Part shown: positions 59,180-64,000 of the stretch, piece by piece
Position numbering within the stretch: position 1 is the first letter of the stretch
Layout: the number at the start of each line of letters is the position of its first letter
From: Ideonella sp.
Lineage (GTDB): Bacteria; Pseudomonadota; Gammaproteobacteria; Burkholderiales; Burkholderiaceae_C
Length of the DNA stretch: 64,000 nucleotides
Assembly: GCA_015075165.1 (NCBI GenBank)
Contig: JABTUY010000006.1
Coordinates: 124,001 to 188,000 of the forward strand
Reading direction: 5' to 3'
Notes under the pieces: generated by a model
What the model saw: the letters and a program-made list of their open reading frames with translations, nothing else
Database searches by the model: none
Told to the model about the DNA's origin: nothing
Program-made: the position numbers and the translations under genes

Positions 59180-61180
59180 ATGGCCAGGGTCGAACTGCGA
59201 AACGTCGAGGCCGAACTCGACCGCTTCCGCCGGCGCGTGCTGGCGGCCGCGCTGTTCGTGCTGATCGGCTTCGGCCTGCTGGTGTCGCGGCTGCTGTTCC
59301 TGCAGGTGTGGAAGCACGACGAGCTGTCGACCCAGGCCGAGGCCAACCGCATCGCGGTGGTGCCGATCGTGCCGAACCGCGGCCTGATCGTCGACCGCAA
59401 CGGCATCGTGCTGGCCAACAACTACTCGGCCTACACGCTGGAGATCGCGCCGTCGAAGCTGAAGACCGACACCGATCGCGTGATCGACGAGCTGGCGCAG
59501 GTGGTCGACATCCAACCGCGCGACCGGCGCCGCTACAAGCGCCTGCTGGAGGAAACCAAGAGCTTCGAATCGCTGCCGATCCGCACCAAGCTGAGCGACG
59601 AGGAGGTCGCGCGCTTCATGGCGCAGCGCTTCCGCTTCCCGGGCGTCGACGTGCGCGCGCGGCTGTTCCGTCACTACCCGCTCGGCGAGACCGGCTCGCA
59701 CCTGATCGGTTACATCGGCCGCATCAACCAGGCCGAGAAGGCGGCGATGGACGACTGGGAGGAAGAGCGCCAGGCCAACTACCGCGGCACCGAGTACATC
59801 GGCAAGCTCGGACTGGAGCAACGCTACGAGGCCGACCTGCACGGCACCGCCGGCTACGAAGAGGTGGAGACCAGCGCCGCCGGCCGCGCGGTGCGCCGCC
59901 TCGACAGCCACGGCGCGACGCCGGGCAACACGCTGCACCTGTCGGTCGACATCAAGCTGCAGGCGCTGGTGGAGCAGCTGTACGGTGAGCGTCGCGGCGC
60001 GCTGGTGGCGATCGACCCACGCAGCGGCGAGGTGCTGGCCTTCGTCAGCAAACCCACGTTCGACCCCAACCTGTTCGTCGATGGCATCGATGCCGACAAC
60101 TGGCGCGAGCTGAACGAGTCGATCGACAAGCCGTTGCTGAACCGCGCGCTGCGTGGCACCTACCCGCCGGGCTCGACCTACAAGCCGTTCATGGCGCTGG
60201 TCGGGCTGGAGACCGGCAAGCGCACCCCGCAGCAGGCGATCAGCGACCCCGGCTACTTCAACTTCGGCAATCACCGTTTCCGCGACGACAAGGAGGGCGG
60301 CCACGGCAGCGTCGACATGTACAAGTCGATCGTGCAGAGCTGCGACACCTACTACTACATGCTGGCCAACGACCTTGGGGTCGACACGATGGCCGAGCAC
60401 TTGGCGCCGTTCGGCTTCGGCCAGATCACCGGCATCGATCTCGACGGCGAGGTGCGCGGCCTGCTGCCGTCCACCGCCTGGAAGGCGCGCGCCTACCGCA
60501 AACCCGAGCAGCAGCGCTGGTACGCAGGCGAGACGATCTCGCTGGGCATCGGCCAGGGCTACAACAGCTTCACGATCGTGCAGATGGCGCTGGCGACGAC
60601 CACGCTGGCCGGCGCCGGCGAGCGCCACAAGCCGCACCTGGTGCGCGAGGTGATCGACGTGGTCACCGGCGAGAAGCGCGCCATCGGCGCACAGAAGATC
60701 GAGCCGGTACCGATCCGGCCGGCGGACATGGCGGTGATCCGCCACGCGCTGGTGGGCGTCACGCGCGAGGGCACGTCGGCGGGGTCGTTTCGCAACGCAC
60801 CGTACCAGTCGGCCGGCAAGACCGGCACGGCACAGGTGGTGGGCCTGAAGGCGAACGAGAAGTACGACGCCGCCAAGATCGCCGAGCATCTGCGCGACCA
60901 CGCGCTGTACGTGGCCTACGCGCCGGCCGACGCGCCGACCGTGGCGCTGGCGATGGTGGTCGAGAACGCCGGCTTCGGCTCGCAGTCGGCCGCGCCGATC
61001 GCGCGCCGCGTATTCGACTACCTGCTGCTCGGCCTGGTGCCGAGCGCCGAAGACATCGCGCTGGTGCAGCAGGGCAAGGCCACGGCGCCGGTCGGCAAGC
61101 AGCGGCCGGCCAGCGAGTACGTGCTGCCGGGCGTGGCCAGCATGGCGCTGTCGGAGCCGCAGCGGGTGGCTCGGGAGTAG
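59180..61180 (+). CDS. mrdA: Penicillin-binding protein 2 (class B transpeptidase)
   Basis: A 666-residue transpeptidase of side-wall elongation. One N-terminal membrane helix (~residues 25-43, LFVLIGFGLLVSRLLFLQVW) is followed by a dimerisation/pedestal domain with RGLIVDRNGIVLANNYSAY near 71, then the transpeptidase domain: active-site Ser in PPGSTYKPFMAL near 330, SCD in IVQSCDTYYYML near 390, and KTGT in SAGKTGTAQVV near 545. It works with RodA, the next gene, and is a beta-lactam target. Fourth gene of the mre operon. Confidence 0.96.
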   Translation: MARVELRNVEAELDRFRRRVLAAALFVLIGFGLLVSRLLFLQVWKHDELSTQAEANRIAVVPIVPNRGLIVDRNGIVLANNYSAYTLEIAPSKLKTDTDRVIDELAQVVDIQPRDRRRYKRLLEETKSFESLPIRTKLSDEEVARFMAQRFRFPGVDVRARLFRHYPLGETGSHLIGYIGRINQAEKAAMDDWEEERQANYRGTEYIGKLGLEQRYEADLHGTAGYEEVETSAAGRAVRRLDSHGATPGNTLHLSVDIKLQALVEQLYGERRGALVAIDPRSGEVLAFVSKPTFDPNLFVDGIDADNWRELNESIDKPLLNRALRGTYPPGSTYKPFMALVGLETGKRTPQQAISDPGYFNFGNHRFRDDKEGGHGSVDMYKSIVQSCDTYYYMLANDLGVDTMAEHLAPFGFGQITGIDLDGEVRGLLPSTAWKARAYRKPEQQRWYAGETISLGIGQGYNSFTIVQMALATTTLAGAGERHKPHLVREVIDVVTGEKRAIGAQKIEPVPIRPADMAVIRHALVGVTREGTSAGSFRNAPYQSAGKTGTAQVVGLKANEKYDAAKIAEHLRDHALYVAYAPADAPTVALAMVVENAGFGSQSAAPIARRVFDYLLLGLVPSAEDIALVQQGKATAPVGKQRPASEYVLPGVASMALSEPQRVARE

Positions 61181-61202
61181 CCCCCATGAACGGAGCCCGC
61201 CG

Positions 61203-62363
61203 ATGAGCGCCGTCTTCGAGCAGCCCACGCTGTGGCAGCGGCTGCGGCCGATGCTTGGCGGTTTCGACGGCATGCTGGCAGTGGTGGCGGCGCTGCTGGC
61301 CGCCGCCGGGCTGGTGACGATGTATTCGGCCGGCTACGACCACGGCACGCGCTTCGCCGACCACGCGCGCAACATGGCGCTGGCGTTCGTGATCATGTTC
61401 GTCGTCGCGCAGATCCCGCCGCAGAAGCTGATGGGCCTGGCGGTGCCGCTGTACGTGCTGGGCGTGGTGCTGCTGCTGCTGATCCTGGTGCCCGGCCTCG
61501 GCGTGACGAAGAAGGGCGCTACGCGCTGGCTGAATATCGGCATGGTGATCCAGCCGAGCGAGATCCTGAAGATCGCGATGCCGATGATGCTGGCCTGGTG
61601 GTTCCAGAAGCGCGAGGGCCGGTTGCGTGCGCCCGATTTCGCGATCGCCGCGCTGCTGCTGCTGGTACCGGTGGGGCTGGTGGTCAAGCAGCCCGATCTC
61701 GGCACGGCGATCCTGATCTTGTCGGCCGGCCTGTACGTGATCTTCTTCGCCGGCCTGTCGTGGAAGCTGATCATTCCGGTGCTGGTGCTCGGCGCCGCCG
61801 GCGTGATTGCGCTTGTCGTCAGCCAGGACCGCCTGTGCGACCCCAACTTCGCCTGGCCGATGCTGCGCGAGTACCAGAAGCACCGCGTCTGTACGCTGCT
61901 CGACCCGACCACCGATCCGCTCGGCAAAGGCTTTCACATCATCCAGGGCATGATCGCCATCGGCTCGGGCGGCGTCACCGGCAAGGGCTTCATGAACGGC
62001 ACGCAGACGCACCTGGAGTTCATCCCCGAGCGCACCACCGATTTCGTGTTCGCCGCGTTCGGCGAGGAGTTCGGGCTTATCGGCGCGCTCGGGCTGCTGC
62101 TGGGGTTCACGCTGCTGATCGGCCGCGGGCTGATGATCGCCGCTGAGGCGCCCACCGTGTTCGCGCGGCTGCTGGCCGGCGCCATCACGCTGAGCTTCTT
62201 CACCTATGCGTTCGTCAACATGGGCATGGTCAGCGGCGTGCTGCCGGTGGTGGGCATCCCGCTGCCGTTCATCAGCTACGGCGGCACCGCGATGGTCACG
62301 CTCGGCCTCGGCCTCGGGCTGCTGATGTCGATCGCGCGCAGCCGGCCGTTGATGCAGAGCTGA
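61203..62363 (+). CDS. rodA: Peptidoglycan glycosyltransferase RodA (SEDS)
   Basis: A 386-residue SEDS polymerase that makes glycan strands in partnership with PBP2. About ten membrane helices are seen. SEDS features are [20 protein letters not shown] near residue 40, [17 protein letters not shown] near 120, the conserved Asp in [12 protein letters not shown] near 165, and [15 protein letters not shown] followed by [16 protein letters not shown] near 355. It begins 22 bases after mrdA and completes mreBCD-mrdA-rodA. Confidence 0.96.
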   Translation: MSAVFEQPTLWQRLRPMLGGFDGMLAVVAALLAAAGLVTMYSAGYDHGTRFADHARNMALAFVIMFVVAQIPPQKLMGLAVPLYVLGVVLLLLILVPGLGVTKKGATRWLNIGMVIQPSEILKIAMPMMLAWWFQKREGRLRAPDFAIAALLLLVPVGLVVKQPDLGTAILILSAGLYVIFFAGLSWKLIIPVLVLGAAGVIALVVSQDRLCDPNFAWPMLREYQKHRVCTLLDPTTDPLGKGFHIIQGMIAIGSGGVTGKGFMNGTQTHLEFIPERTTDFVFAAFGEEFGLIGALGLLLGFTLLIGRGLMIAAEAPTVFARLLAGAITLSFFTYAFVNMGMVSGVLPVVGIPLPFISYGGTAMVTLGLGLGLLMSIARSRPLMQS

Positions 62364-62366
62364 CGC

Positions 62367-63284
62367 ATGCCCGCCCCCGGCAGCGGCGACGCGGCGCCGA
62401 TCGGCGTGATCGGCGTCGGCAACATGGGGCTGGCGATGGCGCTGCGGCTGCTCGAGCGCGGCCACGCGGTGCAGGTGCGCGACCTCCGCGCCGACGCCGA
62501 AGCCGCGGCCGCTGCCGCGGGCGCGCGGGCGGTGGCCACGCCGGCCGCGCTGGCGGCGACGTGCGAGCTGGTGATCATCGCGGTGGTCGATGCCGCGCAG
62601 TGCGAGGCCGTGCTGTTCGGCGAGCAGGGGCTGGCTGCTGTCGGTGCACCGGTGCCGCGGCCGCATGCGACCGTGCTGCTGTGCCCGACGATCGCGCCGC
62701 ACGACGGCGAGTCGATCGCCGCGCAGCTCGCGGCGCGGCGCTGGGCGTGCATCGATGCGCCGATGTCGGGCGGCCCGCAGCGCGCGCGCGACGGCACGAT
62801 GAGCCTGATGGTGGCGTGTGCCGACGCGCTGTTCGATCACCACCGGCTGGTACTCGGCGAGCTGTCGGCGCGCATCGTGCGCATCGGCGAGCGCGTCGGC
62901 GACGGCGCGCGGACCAAGCTGGTGAACAACCTGCTCGCGGCGGTCAACCTCGCTGGCGCGGCCGAGGCGATCGCGCTGGCCGAGCGGCTCGGCCTCGATG
63001 CGCAGCGCACGCTGCAGGTGTTCGAGCAGTCGAGCGCGCAGAGCTGGATCGGCAGCGACCGCATGGCGCGCGCGCTGGCGGGCGACTTCGCGCCGCGCGC
63101 GCACACCAGCCTGCTGGCCAAGGACAGCACGCTGGCGCTGGCGATGGCGCGCGCCGCGCAGGCCGAGCCGCCGCTGGGCGCGCTGGCGCAGGCGCTGTTC
63201 GCGCAGGCGTGCGCCGAGGGCCACGCGTCGCTCGACGACGCGAGCCTGCTGCTGTCGATGCGTCAGCGGCTGGCGCCGCGCTGA
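62367..63284 (+). CDS. NAD(P)-dependent oxidoreductase, 3-hydroxyisobutyrate dehydrogenase-like
   Basis: A 305-residue beta-hydroxyacid dehydrogenase. The Rossmann start [20 protein letters not shown] lies at residues ~12-31, the substrate-binding motif [16 protein letters not shown] near 132, and the catalytic Lys in [16 protein letters not shown] near 183. The C-terminal helical domain ([17 protein letters not shown]) is complete. Which 3-hydroxy acid it oxidises (3-hydroxyisobutyrate, tartronate semialdehyde or another) cannot be read from sequence. It starts three bases after rodA and may be co-transcribed with the mre operon although functionally unrelated. Confidence 0.88.
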   Translation: MPAPGSGDAAPIGVIGVGNMGLAMALRLLERGHAVQVRDLRADAEAAAAAAGARAVATPAALAATCELVIIAVVDAAQCEAVLFGEQGLAAVGAPVPRPHATVLLCPTIAPHDGESIAAQLAARRWACIDAPMSGGPQRARDGTMSLMVACADALFDHHRLVLGELSARIVRIGERVGDGARTKLVNNLLAAVNLAGAAEAIALAERLGLDAQRTLQVFEQSSAQSWIGSDRMARALAGDFAPRAHTSLLAKDSTLALAMARAAQAEPPLGALAQALFAQACAEGHASLDDASLLLSMRQRLAPR

Positions 63285-63379
63285 CCGGCGCGATTTGCGG
63301 CCGCGAACGCCGGCGCGTCTGGCGGCACGCGAACGCCCGAGCGACGCGCTCGGGAATCACTGCAGCCGCTATGGAAGTA

Positions 63380-63409
63380 CTGTACAAACATCCAGCCCGC
63401 TGCCATAAT
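63380..63409 (+). promoter_or_regulatory. recA promoter with LexA (SOS) box
   Basis: CTG-N10-CAG (63380-63395, within TACTGTACAAACATCCAG) matches the LexA operator core. TGTACA (63381-63386), 17 bases, then CATAAT (63404-63409) make a sigma-70 promoter, so the operator covers the -35 box, the usual arrangement for SOS repression. The recA start lies 28 bases beyond the -10; AGGAGA precedes it. Confidence 0.75.
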
Positions 63410-63436
63410 CGCCCCAACACCCCGAGGAGAGTCGCG

Positions 63437-64000
<564 letters not shown>

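Noticed and set aside
58274-61273. 999-codon open frame on the minus strand
   Set aside because: It is antisense to mreC, mreD and mrdA, with no recognisable domain; a GC-bias shadow.

Overview
The window is one continuous, very GC-rich, gene-dense stretch of a betaproteobacterial chromosome, most likely Burkholderiales of the Rubrivivax/Leptothrix/Methylibium type. This placement is inferred from gene order, codon use and protein flavour, not from a database search. It spans the replication origin: gyrB, dnaN and dnaA run leftward, rpmH-rnpA-yidD-yidC-mnmE run rightward, and DnaA boxes lie in between. No tRNA, rRNA, CRISPR array or prophage is visible.

Layout. 1-9.5 kb: a GntR regulator remnant with its operator, an orphan small protein, NnrU-like and MaoC-like proteins, a TPR protein, an esterase, a VOC protein, two enoyl-CoA hydratases and a pair of acyl-CoA dehydrogenases, plus the scar of a deleted Bug/LysR divergent pair. 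9.6-19.8 kb: the origin block. 19.9-21.3 kb: a decayed toxin fragment and a frameshifted ATPase. 21.6-26.8 kb: a CPA2 antiporter, then kdsD-kdsC-lptC-SDR (Kdo synthesis and LPS export). 26.9-31.5 kb: RRM RNA-binding protein, GMC oxidoreductase, HDOD protein and a Bug-type binding protein. 31.6-32.2 kb: a compact unit of two unknown small proteins with a sigma-54-type promoter and a strong hairpin/U-tract terminator. 32.3-42.0 kb: a Yej-like peptide ABC transporter (ATPase and two permeases leftward) opposite three tandem solute-binding protein paralogues. 42-47.2 kb: acetoacetyl-CoA synthetase, an ECF sigma/anti-sigma pair and AmpG. 47.5-48.6 kb: one intact IS630-family element. 48.7-56.4 kb: M48 protease, MBL hydrolase, xth, pyrE, a DUF4124 protein, an MliC-like protein and gatCAB. 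56.6-64 kb: mreBCD-mrdA-rodA, a 3-hydroxyisobutyrate-dehydrogenase-like protein and recA (cut by the window end) with a LexA box.

Themes. Envelope building dominates: YidC, LPS Kdo/LptC, AmpG, MliC-like protein and the Mre/PBP2/RodA elongasome. Many genes overlap by 1-4 bases (ATGA or GTGA junctions), which points to translational coupling. Intergenic space is small and repeatedly holds structured repeats that begin exactly at or within a few bases of stop codons. The most notable observations are the sigma-54 micro-operon at 31.6-32.2 kb, DnaA boxes written into the rnpA coding sequence with rare codons, the stop-codon-anchored repeat family, a 19-bp hairpin across the dnaN stop codon, and an IS630 transposase whose stop codon is completed by the duplicated target dinucleotide.
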